Positions 26,133-35,761 are shown, numbered from the stretch's first letter. The stretch: 64,000 nt of DNA from Haloferax sp046557615 (GCF_046557615.1 NZ_JBKIII010000002.1:620001-684000); one strand, 5' to 3'. Translations and numbers: made by a program. The notes: generated by a model from the letters alone, not told the origin.

Positions 26133-27152
26133 ATGCCTAGTGTGAGCGAGCTGAAGACGATGTACGAAAACATGGTGACTGCTCGACATTATGAAGAGCG
26201 GTTGATGGAAGAGTACCTCGTCGGAAAACAGCCCGCATTCGACATCTCAGCAGGACCGATTCCGGGTGAACTTCATCTCGCCGCCGGGCACGAATCGTCG
26301 GGCGCGGGTGTGTGTATTCACCTGCGAGACGACGACACCGTCACTGCCCCGCATCGACCGCACCACATCGCTATTGCGAAAGGGGTAGACCTCAAGAAGA
26401 TGACAGCCGAGATTTTCGGGCGTGAGACAGGGCTGTGCCGCGGGAAAGGCGGGCACATGCACCTGTTCGATACCGACGTGAACTTCGCCTGCTCGGGTAT
26501 CATCGCTCAGGGCTGTCCCCCCGCCGTCGGCGCGGCGATGGCCGCGAAGAAACGAAACACGGACGCCGTCGCTGTCGCCTTCCTCGGCGACGGCGCAATC
26601 GACCAAGGTGGTTTCTTCGAATCGCTCAATCTCGCTGCCGTCCACAAACTCCCGGTCGTCTTCGTCATCGAAGACAACGACTGGGCCATCAGCATGCCCA
26701 AAGACCGCGTGACCGACGTCGAAGACGGGTCGAAGCGCGCACAGGGCTTCGACATGCCCGGCGAACGCATCGACAGCGACGACGCAGTCGCCGTCTACGA
26801 AGCCGCCGAACGGGCAATCGGCCGCGCCCGCGACGGCAACGGCCCGACACTCCTCGAAGTCCAAGTCCACCGCCGGATGGGTCACTTCATGGGCGACGCG
26901 GAAGCCTACCGCCCCGAAGACGACATCGAACGCGCGAAGAGGCTCGACTCTATCGAGCGCCTCGAAGACGACCTGCGCGCGCACGACGTCACCGACGACG
27001 AGATAGACGAGATTCGAGCGCGTGCACACGAGAAGGTCGAAGAAGCAATCGAGTGGGCGAAAGACCAGCCAGAACCAGCACCAGAGACGGCCTACGAAGA
27101 CGTATTCACGAACCCACCGGCACCCGCCATAACCGACGGAGGTGAGCAATAA
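26133..27152 (+). CDS. 2-oxoacid dehydrogenase E1 component, alpha subunit
   Basis: A 339-residue ThDP-dependent subunit from ATG 26133 (MPSVSELKTMYENMVTARHY); an ATG 36 bases upstream is AT-rich leader. It has the ThDP motif GDGAIDQGGFFESLNLAAVH ending EDNDWAIS, the GKGGHMHLF segment and the phosphorylation-loop-like HRRMGHFMGDAEAYR. The sequence resembles acetoin dehydrogenase alpha (AcoA) as much as pyruvate dehydrogenase. Its substrate is therefore open among pyruvate, branched 2-oxoacids and acetoin. It heads an operon with beta and lipoyl genes, TAATG-coupled. Confidence 0.88.
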   Translation: MPSVSELKTMYENMVTARHYEERLMEEYLVGKQPAFDISAGPIPGELHLAAGHESSGAGVCIHLRDDDTVTAPHRPHHIAIAKGVDLKKMTAEIFGRETGLCRGKGGHMHLFDTDVNFACSGIIAQGCPPAVGAAMAAKKRNTDAVAVAFLGDGAIDQGGFFESLNLAAVHKLPVVFVIEDNDWAISMPKDRVTDVEDGSKRAQGFDMPGERIDSDDAVAVYEAAERAIGRARDGNGPTLLEVQVHRRMGHFMGDAEAYRPEDDIERAKRLDSIERLEDDLRAHDVTDDEIDEIRARAHEKVEEAIEWAKDQPEPAPETAYEDVFTNPPAPAITDGGEQ

Positions 27153-28192
27153 TGTCCACTGAACCACAAGACGCGAGCAAAGCGAAAGAGACCGAGCGAC
27201 AACTGACGATGAGCCGGGCGATGGTCGAAGCCATCGCCACGGAGATGCGCGACAACGACGAGGTGTTCCTCATGGGCGAGGACATCGCCGACTACGGCGG
27301 CATCTTCTCCAGTACGACCGGTCTTCTCGACGAGTTCGGCCGTGACCGCGTGATGGACGTTCCCATCAGCGAGACGGCCTTTATCGGTGCCGCTGTCGGC
27401 GCGGCGATGTCCGGCATGCGCCCGATTGCCGAACTGATGTTCGTGGACTTCTTCGGCGTCGCGATGGATCAGATCTACAACAACATGGCCAAGAACACCT
27501 ACATGAGCGGCGGCTCCGTCTCCGTTCCGATGGTTCTCATGACGGCCGTTGGCGGCACCTACAACGACGCCGGTCAGCACTCCCAGACGCTCTATGGGAC
27601 CTTTGCCCACCTGCCGGGCATGAAAGTCGTCGTCCCGAGCAACGCCTACGACGCGAAGGGCCTGATGCACACCGCCATCCGCGACGACGACCCGGTCGTC
27701 TTCATGTTCCACAAGCGTCTGATGGGCCTCGGCTGGATGCCCTCGCCCAGCGGCCCGAAGACCGGTGTCCCGATGGAAGCATACACGATTCCGTTCGGCC
27801 AAGCAGACGTGAAACGCGTCGGCAGCGACGTGACTGTCGTCTCGCTCGGCCTGCACGTCCACCGCGCACTGGAAGCCGCAGAAGACCTCGCAGAAGACGG
27901 CATCGAAGCCGAAGTCATCGACCTGCGGACGCTCGTCCCACTCGACACCGAGACCATCCTCGAATCGGTGAAGAAGACGGGCAAACTCCTCGTCGTGGAC
28001 GAAGATTACCAGTCGTTCGGCGTGACCGGCGAAATCATCGCTCGCGTCGCCGAACACGCTCTCGACGACCTGAAAGAGGTTCGCAGACTGGCGATTCCGG
28101 ACGTGCCGATTCCGTACGCCCGCTCGCTGGAAGACGAAATCAACCCCGGCACCGCGGACATCGCCGAAGCGATTCGGGAACTCCACGAATGA
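27152..28192 (+). CDS. 2-oxoacid dehydrogenase E1 component, beta subunit
   Basis: A 346-residue subunit starting MSTEPQDASKAKETERQLTM. It carries the beta-subunit signatures VFLMGEDIADYGGIFSST, ISETAFIGAAVGAAMSGMRP, LMFVDFFGVAMDQIYNNMAK and the C-terminal VVDEDYQSFGVTGEIIARVA. With the alpha subunit it makes an alpha2-beta2 decarboxylase. It starts within the alpha stop (one-base overlap) and its stop overlaps the lipoyl gene by four bases (ATGA), so the three products are made together. Confidence 0.9.
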   Translation: MSTEPQDASKAKETERQLTMSRAMVEAIATEMRDNDEVFLMGEDIADYGGIFSSTTGLLDEFGRDRVMDVPISETAFIGAAVGAAMSGMRPIAELMFVDFFGVAMDQIYNNMAKNTYMSGGSVSVPMVLMTAVGGTYNDAGQHSQTLYGTFAHLPGMKVVVPSNAYDAKGLMHTAIRDDDPVVFMFHKRLMGLGWMPSPSGPKTGVPMEAYTIPFGQADVKRVGSDVTVVSLGLHVHRALEAAEDLAEDGIEAEVIDLRTLVPLDTETILESVKKTGKLLVVDEDYQSFGVTGEIIARVAEHALDDLKEVRRLAIPDVPIPYARSLEDEINPGTADIAEAIRELHE

Positions 28193-28449
28193 ACCACGGC
28201 GTCGAGGTCACCTCGGCGTCGGTTTGGCCGGACGACGCCGCGGATGTAGACGAAGGCTACCTCGCCAACTGGTTCGTCAACGAAGGGTCATCGGTCTCCG
28301 AAGGCGAGACCGTCTGCGAGATTCAAGTCGAGAAAGTGAGCGTCGATGTGCCCGCGCCAGCGAGCGGAACTATCTCGGAAGTTCTGGTCGCCGAAGGCGG
28401 GGATTTCGACCGTGGTGACGTACTCGCTCGAATCGAACCGAGTGACTAG
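28189..28449 (+). CDS. Free-standing lipoyl-domain protein
   Basis: An 86-residue single biotinyl/lipoyl domain (MNHGVEVTSASVWPDDAADV). The modified lysine should be Lys49 in CEIQVEKVSVDVPAP, matching the E-x-E-K-x-x-x-[DE]-V hairpin. There is no peripheral-subunit-binding or acyltransferase domain, so this is not a full E2, and no E3 follows. The overlap with the E1-beta gene indicates it is the swinging arm for this E1. Which acyltransferase it meets is unknown. Confidence 0.85.
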   Translation: MNHGVEVTSASVWPDDAADVDEGYLANWFVNEGSSVSEGETVCEIQVEKVSVDVPAPASGTISEVLVAEGGDFDRGDVLARIEPSD

Positions 28450-28455
28450 AGAGAG

Positions 28456-28947
28456 TTAGCAGGGGGATATCTCTCTGCCAGCGATTCGCTCGACACGTTC
28501 CTCGGTGACGAGGTAGGTCGCTCGTGAGTAACCGTCTGCTTCCACGAGCGGGTCTTCTTTTCCGTACGAGTAGGGGTGTTGCACTTCGACGGCGATTCCG
28601 TCGCTCGTCCGATTGACGACGTTCACCTCCTTGCTCCCCGTCGTTGAGAGCGTCCCCCAACTGGTGAGACACGACGCGTTCTGGAGCTGTGATTTGAGAT
28701 ACGACTCTTCTGCGGCGAGCGCCCGCTGTGCCGCCGTTCCGTTGGTGATTTCGGCGAATGGAACGGGTGTCTCGGTGGCCGTCGCAGTCGTCGCTGGGGT
28801 CTCCTCGGTCGTCTCCCTGACGGTCGTTCGAGTCGTCTCGTCACTCGCACTCGGTGCGCCACCGAGACAGCCTGCGAGCGAGACACAGAAAACGAGCGTA
28901 CCGCCAGCGCGAGCGAGAATCCGTCGCCGTGATTCGAAGGAGGGCAT
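28456..28947 (-). CDS. Secreted lipoprotein, unknown function
   Basis: A 163-residue protein with a twin-arginine-like N-terminus (ESRRRILARAGG) and lipobox SLAGC with Cys27, so it should be exported by Tat and lipid-anchored. A Thr-rich linker (about residues 35-60) precedes an acidic domain with two Cys (NASCLTSW and the C-terminal SPC) that may pair. No enzyme motif is visible. It is convergent with the lipoyl gene. Confidence 0.75.
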   Translation of the reverse strand: MPSFESRRRILARAGGTLVFCVSLAGCLGGAPSASDETTRTTVRETTEETPATTATATETPVPFAEITNGTAAQRALAAEESYLKSQLQNASCLTSWGTLSTTGSKEVNVVNRTSDGIAVEVQHPYSYGKEDPLVEADGYSRATYLVTEERVERIAGREISPC

Positions 28948-28995
28948 CGTCTGGACTGTGAGGAGTCTCGATAAATGTCTTCTGTCAGTGAGTTC

Positions 28996-31224
28996 TCAGT
29001 CGTCGTCCACTTCACCAAACAACTCGGCCCGATGGGTCGCCGCGAGCGCCCGGTCCATCAAGACTTGGTGGGCTTCGACTTCTTGCTCGTCGCCCTCGGG
29101 TCGGAGTTGCTCGTATCTTCCTTCTGCGTCCATCACCCAGCGTTTGCGATTGTCCGAGAGGAGGGCGTCGAGAACAGCCTCTAATTCGATGCGGAGTTCG
29201 GGGTCTTCGACGGGGGTGATAGCCTCGACACGGCGGTCGAGATTTCGCACCATCCAGTCGGCAGAGCCGAGATAGTATTCGGGGTCACCATCGTTCTCGA
29301 AGTAGAAGATACGCGAGTGTTCGAGGAACCGCCCGACGACGCTGGAGACGGAGATATTCTCCGAGACCCCATCGAGGCCGGGGCGAAGTCGGCAGATACC
29401 CCGAACCACGAGGTTGATTTCGACGCCTGCCATCGACGCTCGGTAGAGTTCTCGAATCATCTCTGGGTCTTCCAGTGCGTTCAGTTTGGCGACGATGCGC
29501 GCTGGCTTGCCGTTGCGGGCGTTCTCAGCCTCGTGGTGGACGAGTCGCGTCATCTCCTCGCGGAGGTTGGTGGGCGCGACCAGCAGTTTTCGGTACGTAT
29601 CGTGCCGCGAGTGGCCGGTGAAGTAGTTGAACAGGCGCACGAGGTCGTTGCCCACGTCGGGGTCGGCGGTGAAGAGTCCCAAATCCGTGTAGAGCTTCGC
29701 CGTCTGCGAGTGATAGTTGCCGGTGGCGACGTGCGAATAGAGTCGAACGCCATCAGACTCCTCGCGGACGACGAGTGCCGTCTTGGAGTGGGTCTTGAGG
29801 CCGAGCGTCCCGTAGGCGACGTGGATACCCTCTTCTTCGAGGCGGCGGACCCAGCGCAGGTTGTTCTCCTCGTCGAACCGGGCTTTGAGCTCGACCATGA
29901 CGGCGACTTGGATGCCGTTTTTCGCGGCGTCGATGAGTGTCTCGATGACCTCCGAATCGGGGGCAGTGCGGTAGATTGCGGCCTTGATAGCGAGGACGTT
30001 CCGGTCGTTCGCGGCGGCTTCGAGGAACGTGCCGACGGTGCCCGTAAAGGAGTGGTACGGGTGGTGGACGAGGACGTCTTTTCGGGCGATTTCGGCGAAG
30101 AGTTCACCGGGTTTCTCCGCCGAAAGTCCAGCGAACCGTGGGTGAGGCTGGGGCCGCCAGCGGTCGAGTGTGAGGTCGGGTCGCGAGAGGTCGAGCAGTG
30201 GCATGAGGCCGGTGTAATCCAGCGGGCCGTCGCGCTCGAACAGTTCGTCGGGAGACAACGAGAGTTGTTCGACCAGGAGGTCGCGGACTCGCTTGGGAGT
30301 CGTCTCCTCGACTTCGACGCGAACCACGGTTGCGAACCGGCGCTGTCGAAGCACGTCCTCTATCATGTCGATGAGGCCCTCTGCGACCTCCTCGTTGCGC
30401 CTGACTTCGGCGTTTCTCGTCACTCGGAAGAGCGAGGTATCGACGATTTCGACGTTCGGAAAGAGCAAGTCGAGGTTGGCTTCGATGACGCGAGAGAGGG
30501 GAACGAACTGTTCGCCTTCAGAATCCCTCTCGACGTGGTCGGCGACGCGAACGAGTCGCGGTCGATTGCCGGGAACTTTCACCCGTGAGAACTTCAGCGA
30601 GTCGTCGTCGCGTTCGCGGGTGAGAACCGCCAGCGACAGCGAGAGATTCGAGATGAACGGGAACGGGTGCGTCGGGTCGAACGTCAGCGGCGTGAGTGTC
30701 GGGAGGACGGACGCTTCGAAGTAGTCGCGGAGCGCGGTCTGTGTCTCCGCGGTGAGGTCGTCGTATTCGACGAGGTGAATCCCTGCGTCTTCCAGCGCGG
30801 GGTGGACGAGTTCGTGATAGCACTCACTCTGCTGGTCGAGCAAGTCGCGGGTTCGGTCCAGAACGAGACGCCACTGGTCGTTCGGTGTTCGGCCATCGGG
30901 TGAGAGTTCGGTCACACCCGCGTCGATTTGCTGTTTGAGGCCGCCGACGCGTTTCATGAAGAACTCGTCGAGATTCGAGGTGAGAATCGAGAGGAACTTC
31001 ACCCGTTCGAGTACCGGATTTCGGTCGTCGATAGCCTCGTGAAGCACGCGCTCGTGGAAGGCGAGTTCGCTCAGTTCGCGGTTGAGATACAGCGACGAAT
31101 CCGAGAGGTCGATATCGGGAGTCGCAACTGCCTGCGTCGATTGCTCGACGCTGACGGGGTCTGTGACGCCGCCATCGAGTGAGAGCCGTGGGTGTTCGTC
31201 GGGTACCCCATCTTCCTCAGACAT
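28996..31224 (-). CDS. ppk1: Polyphosphate kinase 1
   Basis: Makes inorganic polyphosphate from ATP. It is 742 residues, near the family's usual 700, starting MSEEDGVPDEHPRLSLDGGV. The N-terminal helical domain has NRELSELAFHERVLHEAIDD. The core contains LLDLSRPDLTLDRWRPQPHP, VHHPYHSFTGTVGTFLEAAA, IKAAIYRTAPDSEVIETLID, and the HxK motif in GLKTHSKTALVV, where the His is likely the phospho-carrier. The C-terminal domain has DRRVEAITPV. Same strand as the phosphatase gene upstream. Confidence 0.93.
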   Translation of the reverse strand: MSEEDGVPDEHPRLSLDGGVTDPVSVEQSTQAVATPDIDLSDSSLYLNRELSELAFHERVLHEAIDDRNPVLERVKFLSILTSNLDEFFMKRVGGLKQQIDAGVTELSPDGRTPNDQWRLVLDRTRDLLDQQSECYHELVHPALEDAGIHLVEYDDLTAETQTALRDYFEASVLPTLTPLTFDPTHPFPFISNLSLSLAVLTRERDDDSLKFSRVKVPGNRPRLVRVADHVERDSEGEQFVPLSRVIEANLDLLFPNVEIVDTSLFRVTRNAEVRRNEEVAEGLIDMIEDVLRQRRFATVVRVEVEETTPKRVRDLLVEQLSLSPDELFERDGPLDYTGLMPLLDLSRPDLTLDRWRPQPHPRFAGLSAEKPGELFAEIARKDVLVHHPYHSFTGTVGTFLEAAANDRNVLAIKAAIYRTAPDSEVIETLIDAAKNGIQVAVMVELKARFDEENNLRWVRRLEEEGIHVAYGTLGLKTHSKTALVVREESDGVRLYSHVATGNYHSQTAKLYTDLGLFTADPDVGNDLVRLFNYFTGHSRHDTYRKLLVAPTNLREEMTRLVHHEAENARNGKPARIVAKLNALEDPEMIRELYRASMAGVEINLVVRGICRLRPGLDGVSENISVSSVVGRFLEHSRIFYFENDGDPEYYLGSADWMVRNLDRRVEAITPVEDPELRIELEAVLDALLSDNRKRWVMDAEGRYEQLRPEGDEQEVEAHQVLMDRALAATHRAELFGEVDDD

Positions 31225-31312
31225 TTCGTACTCAGAAGTGGGTCACGGGTGGTCTTTACTGCGACGCTCGCTGGAACAGACGAGCGAAAAACGAGAATCG
31301 AGGAGGAAACGC

Positions 31313-32014
31313 TCAGACGAGGGCCGGTTGGCGGGGTTCGATAATCTTCGAGTCGGAGCGTTCCTCGTGGGTCACGTCCATGTCGATGGCGACGAGTTCG
31401 TCGGCACGAAGGTCGTAGGCGGTGAGCGCACCGCCGTAGACGGCACCCGTGTCGAGACCCATGGCGTACTCGTAGACTGCGGGGCGGGCCATGACAGAGT
31501 GGCCGAAGAAGACGCGCTGTGGGCCGTCGTAGTGTTCGAACCAGAACGGGCCGTCGTAGCTATCGCCGGGGTTCATCGCGCGGGTGTTTTCGAGGTCGTC
31601 GATATCGTGTTCAGCGAGTGGCTTTTCTGGGTGGACGCCACCGTGGACGACGAGGCCGCCTTCCCACGAGATGGCCACGGGAAGGTTCTCGATCCATTCG
31701 AGGTCGTCGTCGGTCAATGCGTCGATTTCCTTATTCCCGCGGATGAGTTTCTCTTCGTTGTTGCCGCGGATAGAGAGGAAGTTGTCGCGTTCGCGGACGT
31801 AGTCGATAACTCCCTTGCTGTCGGGACCTTTGCGCACGAGGTCACCAACGAAGACCACCAAGTCCTCCGGCGAGGGGTCGAGGCGTTCGACGAGTTGTTC
31901 GAGCGCCGAGAGACACCCGTGAACGTCGCCGACGACGTAGACATCGTCCCATTCGTTGAGGTTGACACGAAGGTGCTTGTCGGCAACGTCAGGGTGGAAT
32001 GTGAGTGCGCTCAT
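31313..32014 (-). CDS. PPP-family metallophosphatase
   Basis: A 233-residue calcineurin-like phosphatase with the three PPP motifs: GDVHG (29-33), GDLVRKG (57-63) and RGNNE (83-87), then a metal-binding His in VVHGGVHPEKP and a late FGHSVMARP. These ligands make a dinuclear metal site for Ser/Thr or bis-nucleoside polyphosphate substrates. Close location to ppk1 on the same strand is suggestive but not proof of a link to phosphate metabolism. Confidence 0.87.
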   Translation of the reverse strand: MSALTFHPDVADKHLRVNLNEWDDVYVVGDVHGCLSALEQLVERLDPSPEDLVVFVGDLVRKGPDSKGVIDYVRERDNFLSIRGNNEEKLIRGNKEIDALTDDDLEWIENLPVAISWEGGLVVHGGVHPEKPLAEHDIDDLENTRAMNPGDSYDGPFWFEHYDGPQRVFFGHSVMARPAVYEYAMGLDTGAVYGGALTAYDLRADELVAIDMDVTHEERSDSKIIEPRQPALV

Positions 32015-32171
32015 ATCAGTCAGTCTTCCTGTAAGATACCGCTCTACTTTAGAAAACGTTGCTAGTAGATGTTGTATGTGCTATATAGTCACGCGACAGA
32101 GGTCGGAGAGGGTCGAGAGTGAGCCCTCGTATCCCGCAACCGCTTTCCCGCGGGGTGACTAACTCGCGGCC

Positions 32172-33062
32172 ATGAGTATCGGACCCCTCGACGAGGAGAC
32201 GGTCGAAAAGTATCGAAAAGCAGGGGAGGTCCTCCGCACGGTGATGGACGAATCTGCCGAGATGGTCGAACCCGGCGTGACACACCTCGAAGTCGCCGAG
32301 TACGCCGAAGCGCGAATCTGCGAACTCGCCGATGGCTGTGCCTTCCCGGCCAACATCAGCATCAACGAAGAGGCATCTCACGCGAGTCCGGGTCGCAACG
32401 ACGACACCGAATTTGGCGAAGATATGGTCTGTCTGGACCTCGGCGTCCACGTCGATGGCTACATCGCCGACTCCGCCGTGACGGTGGACCTCTCGGGCAA
32501 CGACGAACTCGTCGAATCCGCCGAAGAGGCGCTCGATGCCGCACTCGATATGGTTGAAGCGGGCGCACACACCGGGAAAATCGGCGCAGAAATCGAAGAC
32601 GTGGTTCGCGGCTACGGCTACACGCCAGTTCTCAACCTCTCTGGTCACGGCGTCGAGCAGTGGGACGCCCACACCGACCCGAGCATTCCGAATCGCGGCG
32701 CAGACCGCGGCGTCGAACTCGAAGTCGGCGACGTCATCGCTATCGAGCCGTTCGCAACCGACGGGTCTGGAAAAGTCACTGAAGGTTCGAAGAACGAGAT
32801 TTACAGCCTCGTTAACGACCGCTCGGTCCGCGACCGAATGTCCCGAAAGCTTCTCGACGAGATTCGAGAAGACTACAAACTGCTTCCCTTCTCAGCCCGT
32901 TGGTTCGAAGGCGGCCGCTCCGAGATGGCGATTCGCCGTCTCGTCCAACAGGGCGTCCTCCGTGGTTACCCCGTCTTGAAGGAAGAAGAAGGTGCGATGG
33001 TCGGCCAAGCAGAACACACCGTCATCGTCACCGAAGATGGCTACGTGAATCTGACCGAGTAG
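32172..33062 (+). CDS. map: Methionine aminopeptidase, type 2
   Basis: Removes N-terminal Met from nascent proteins. It is 296 residues (MSIGPLDEETVEKYRKAGEV), the archaeal type 2 length. Metal and substrate residues sit in FPANISINEEASH, DLGVHVDGYIADSAV (metal Asp pair), NLSGHGVEQWDAHT (His), IEPFATDGSG (Glu) and the C-terminal EHTVIVTEDG (Glu). The helical insertion of type 2 enzymes is present after GSKNEIYSL. Divergent from the phosphatase. Confidence 0.95.
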   Translation: MSIGPLDEETVEKYRKAGEVLRTVMDESAEMVEPGVTHLEVAEYAEARICELADGCAFPANISINEEASHASPGRNDDTEFGEDMVCLDLGVHVDGYIADSAVTVDLSGNDELVESAEEALDAALDMVEAGAHTGKIGAEIEDVVRGYGYTPVLNLSGHGVEQWDAHTDPSIPNRGADRGVELEVGDVIAIEPFATDGSGKVTEGSKNEIYSLVNDRSVRDRMSRKLLDEIREDYKLLPFSARWFEGGRSEMAIRRLVQQGVLRGYPVLKEEEGAMVGQAEHTVIVTEDGYVNLTE

Positions 33063-33101
33063 TTCAGCACTCGGATTCGTTTTTCTTCTCGTCTTCGCTT
33101 T

Positions 33102-34016
33102 TCAGAGCGCACCTGCTGGTCCGAGCGTCACCAACGCGGTTCCGATGACCACGAGAACCGCTCCGGCGATGACGCCGCGGGTGACTCGTTCGAGGTCTTG
33201 CAGGAGGAAGTACACGAAGACGGTCGTGAACAGCGGCGCAGTCGAGGCCAGCGATTCGACGATTGCCACTTGCCCTGCTGGAAGCGCGAGTGCACTGAAG
33301 AGTGAGACTAAGGCGATGGCGGTGAGCGCACCGCTGACGGCGAAGTACCCATACGACCGACGGTCGGCCGAGCGAAAGCCCTTGGTCCCCCGGACGGCGG
33401 CGTAGCCGAGAAAGACGAGGAGTGCGCCTGCTTCGTTGAGGGCGACGGCCTGAAGCACGTCTGCGCCGCCCATCTCCAGTCCGAACCGTCGGAGAACGTT
33501 CCCGAAGGCGAAGAGTGCGCCCGAACCCAGTGGGTAGATGAGGTCACGAGATTCCCACCCGGAGAGGTCTCCGCCCTTTGCGAGACTGAGGACGACGAGT
33601 CCGGTGACGAGGACGACAATGCCGACGCCCGTCTCGAGCGAGATTGGTTCACCGAGCAGACCGAAGGCGAACGCCGTCGCAAACAACGGTCGGGCGCTCA
33701 CAACTGCGCTGTTGATGCTCGCGCCGACTCGGTCGACGCCGATAAAGATAGCTAACCGACCGAGTGCCGTCCCCGTCGCGCCCGCGAAGAGGAATAGCCC
33801 CGCGAGGGAAACGTCGATTCCTGCGAGGAGAGACCCACCTCGAAGCACGAGCAACGAGGTGACCAGCGTGAGGTCGACGACGACCACGACGAGCGACGCC
33901 TGTAAGGCAGTGCCGTCGTATGACATCCCCCGCTTATCCAAGACGGGAGTAAAGCCCCAAATGACGGCGGGGACGAGCGCAAAGAGATACACCAACATCC
34001 CATCATTGAGGACCAT
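33102..34016 (-). CDS. EamA/DMT-superfamily transporter
   Basis: A 304-residue protein from ATG 34016 (MVLNDGMLVYLFALVPAVIW); the upstream in-frame extension is not membrane-like. Ten hydrophobic helices form two five-helix EamA repeats, with the typical VPAVIWGFTPVLDKRG at the start and PAGQVAIVESLASTAPLFTT near the second repeat. It is probably a small-metabolite exporter. The substrate cannot be read. It is divergent from the HIT gene, 82 bases away. Confidence 0.83.
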   Translation of the reverse strand: MVLNDGMLVYLFALVPAVIWGFTPVLDKRGMSYDGTALQASLVVVVVDLTLVTSLLVLRGGSLLAGIDVSLAGLFLFAGATGTALGRLAIFIGVDRVGASINSAVVSARPLFATAFAFGLLGEPISLETGVGIVVLVTGLVVLSLAKGGDLSGWESRDLIYPLGSGALFAFGNVLRRFGLEMGGADVLQAVALNEAGALLVFLGYAAVRGTKGFRSADRRSYGYFAVSGALTAIALVSLFSALALPAGQVAIVESLASTAPLFTTVFVYFLLQDLERVTRGVIAGAVLVVIGTALVTLGPAGAL

Positions 34017-34098
34017 GTCTTGGCTCTGGGCCCCCGATGCATGAAGATGGCTTTCTATCGACCGAAACGCCTTGCACCTCTCGGGTCTTCGAACACGC

Positions 34099-34644
34099 AT
34101 GGACCAACTGTTCGCCCCGTGGCGTATCGAGTGGGTGACCCGCGACCGCGACGACGAGGACTACTCGTGTCCATTCTGTGCCCTCCCAGAACAGGACGAC
34201 GACAAAGCGAGCAAAATCGTCGCGCGCTCGGAACACTCCTTTGTCATCTTCAACAACGCCCCGTACGCGCCCGGGCACGTGATGGTCATTCCCTATACAC
34301 ACACCGGGGATTTCACCGACCTCACGGACGAAGAACTCCTCGACCACGCCCGACTCAAGTCACTGACTATCGATGCACTGGATGCGGCGTTCGACCCTGC
34401 CGGATTCAACGCGGGCGAGAACCTCGGCGGGTCGGCAGCAGGTGGCTCTATCGACGACCACCTCCACACCCACGTCGTCCCGCGGTGGAACGGTGATACG
34501 AACTTCATGCCGGTCCTCTCGGATACGAAGGTCATCGTCCAGGCACTCGAAGAGTCGTACGACCAACTCCACGAGGCGTTTGCAGGGCTTGAGGGCGCAG
34601 GTTTCGACGACGACCAGACTGCCGTTCGATTTAGTTTTGATTGA
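34099..34644 (+). CDS. HIT-family nucleotide hydrolase/transferase
   Basis: A 181-residue protein from ATG 34099 (MDQLFAPWRIEWVTRDRDDE). The histidine triad is at His121, His123 and His125 (DDHLHTHVVPRW). A Cys-x2-Cys (CPFC, 24-27) near the N-terminus, as in zinc-bearing HIT proteins, precedes SEHSFVIFNNAPYAPGHVMV. Members act on dinucleoside polyphosphates, AMP-lysine or similar phosphoramidates. The exact substrate is inferred. A further upstream start is in frame but adds non-acidic residues. Confidence 0.88.
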   Translation: MDQLFAPWRIEWVTRDRDDEDYSCPFCALPEQDDDKASKIVARSEHSFVIFNNAPYAPGHVMVIPYTHTGDFTDLTDEELLDHARLKSLTIDALDAAFDPAGFNAGENLGGSAAGGSIDDHLHTHVVPRWNGDTNFMPVLSDTKVIVQALEESYDQLHEAFAGLEGAGFDDDQTAVRFSFD

Positions 34645-34724
34645 GTCTAAAACTCTTGTAAACCGCGTCTAAACGGTCGCTCTCGCCCGAAGCGCATTTC
34701 AATCCCTCCCCCGAATGACGAGTA

Positions 34725-35663
34725 ATGGAACGAAAGCAGGCGATTCGTCGGGTTGGATTTGTCGTCCTCGCAGCGAACCTCCTGCTCGCCGTTGGGAAGG
34801 GTGCGGTGTGGTGGTCGACGGGCAGTCTCGCGGTGGGGTCCGAGGCGGTCAACAGTGTCTCTGACTCGATTTACAGCATCATCATTCTCGCAGGACTCTA
34901 TCTCACCACGAAACCACCGGACTTCGAACACCCACACGGGCACGAGCGAATCGAACCGTTCGTCTCGCTGTTCGTGGCTGTCGGCGTCTTCGCGGCCGGT
35001 GGTGCAATCCTCTGGCAGAGTACGGTGCGGATTCTCGAAGGCAGTTATGGGAGTCCCGCAGGCGTCTACGGCGTCCTCGTCCTCGTCGCCGCCGCCGTCA
35101 TCAAGTTTGGTCTCTACCGGTACTGTGAACGAGTCGGTCGGACTCGAAATTCACCCGCGCTCGTCGCCGCGGGACTCGACAACCGCAACGACATCCTGAC
35201 TGCTGGGGCCGCTCTCGTCGGCGTCATCGGCGCGCAAGTCGGCTATCCAATCCTCGACCCGCTCGCGGCGATGGTCGTCTCTATCGGCATCGTCTACACG
35301 GGCTACGAAATCGTCCGCGACAACGTGAACTACCTCGTCGGTGCGGCCCCGCCGGAGTACCTTCGGGCGCTCATCATCCAGACGGCGCTGTCGCACCCCG
35401 ACGTGAAAGGCGCACACGACGTAGTCGCCCACTACGTCGGACCAGAGGTGGACGTGAGCCTCCACATCGAAGTCGAAGGTGACATGACGGTGACCGAAGC
35501 CCACGATATCGAGACGTGGGTCGTCCAAGCGATTCGAAATATCGACGAGGTGGACGACGTGTTCGTCCACGTGGACCCCAAAGAACTCGGTGAGTGGAAA
35601 GACGACACCGAATCGGGGCGATTCACGACGTTCACGCCGGATGGCGGGGACGGAAAATCCTAG
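34725..35663 (+). CDS. Cation diffusion facilitator transporter
   Basis: A 312-residue protein. The N-terminal half holds six hydrophobic helices, with the helix 2 motif SLAVGSEAVNSVSDSIYSII (metal-binding Asp/Ser) and the cytoplasmic HPHGHERIEP His-rich loop. Helix 5 carries ALVAAGLDNRNDILTAGAAL with Asp ligands. The C-terminal CDF cytoplasmic domain contains HPDVKGAHDVVAHYVGPEVD. Likely exports Zn2+, Mn2+ or a similar divalent ion in exchange for protons. Metal specificity unknown. Confidence 0.9.
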   Translation: MERKQAIRRVGFVVLAANLLLAVGKGAVWWSTGSLAVGSEAVNSVSDSIYSIIILAGLYLTTKPPDFEHPHGHERIEPFVSLFVAVGVFAAGGAILWQSTVRILEGSYGSPAGVYGVLVLVAAAVIKFGLYRYCERVGRTRNSPALVAAGLDNRNDILTAGAALVGVIGAQVGYPILDPLAAMVVSIGIVYTGYEIVRDNVNYLVGAAPPEYLRALIIQTALSHPDVKGAHDVVAHYVGPEVDVSLHIEVEGDMTVTEAHDIETWVVQAIRNIDEVDDVFVHVDPKELGEWKDDTESGRFTTFTPDGGDGKS

Positions 35664-35761
35664 CGTAGCGTTTCGAGCGTGAGTCGAACTTCTCCCAAGA
35701 AGGGAATCGAGACCTGTCCTTTTACTTCGATTACCACTTCTATTCCTCTAAGCCGTGCGAA

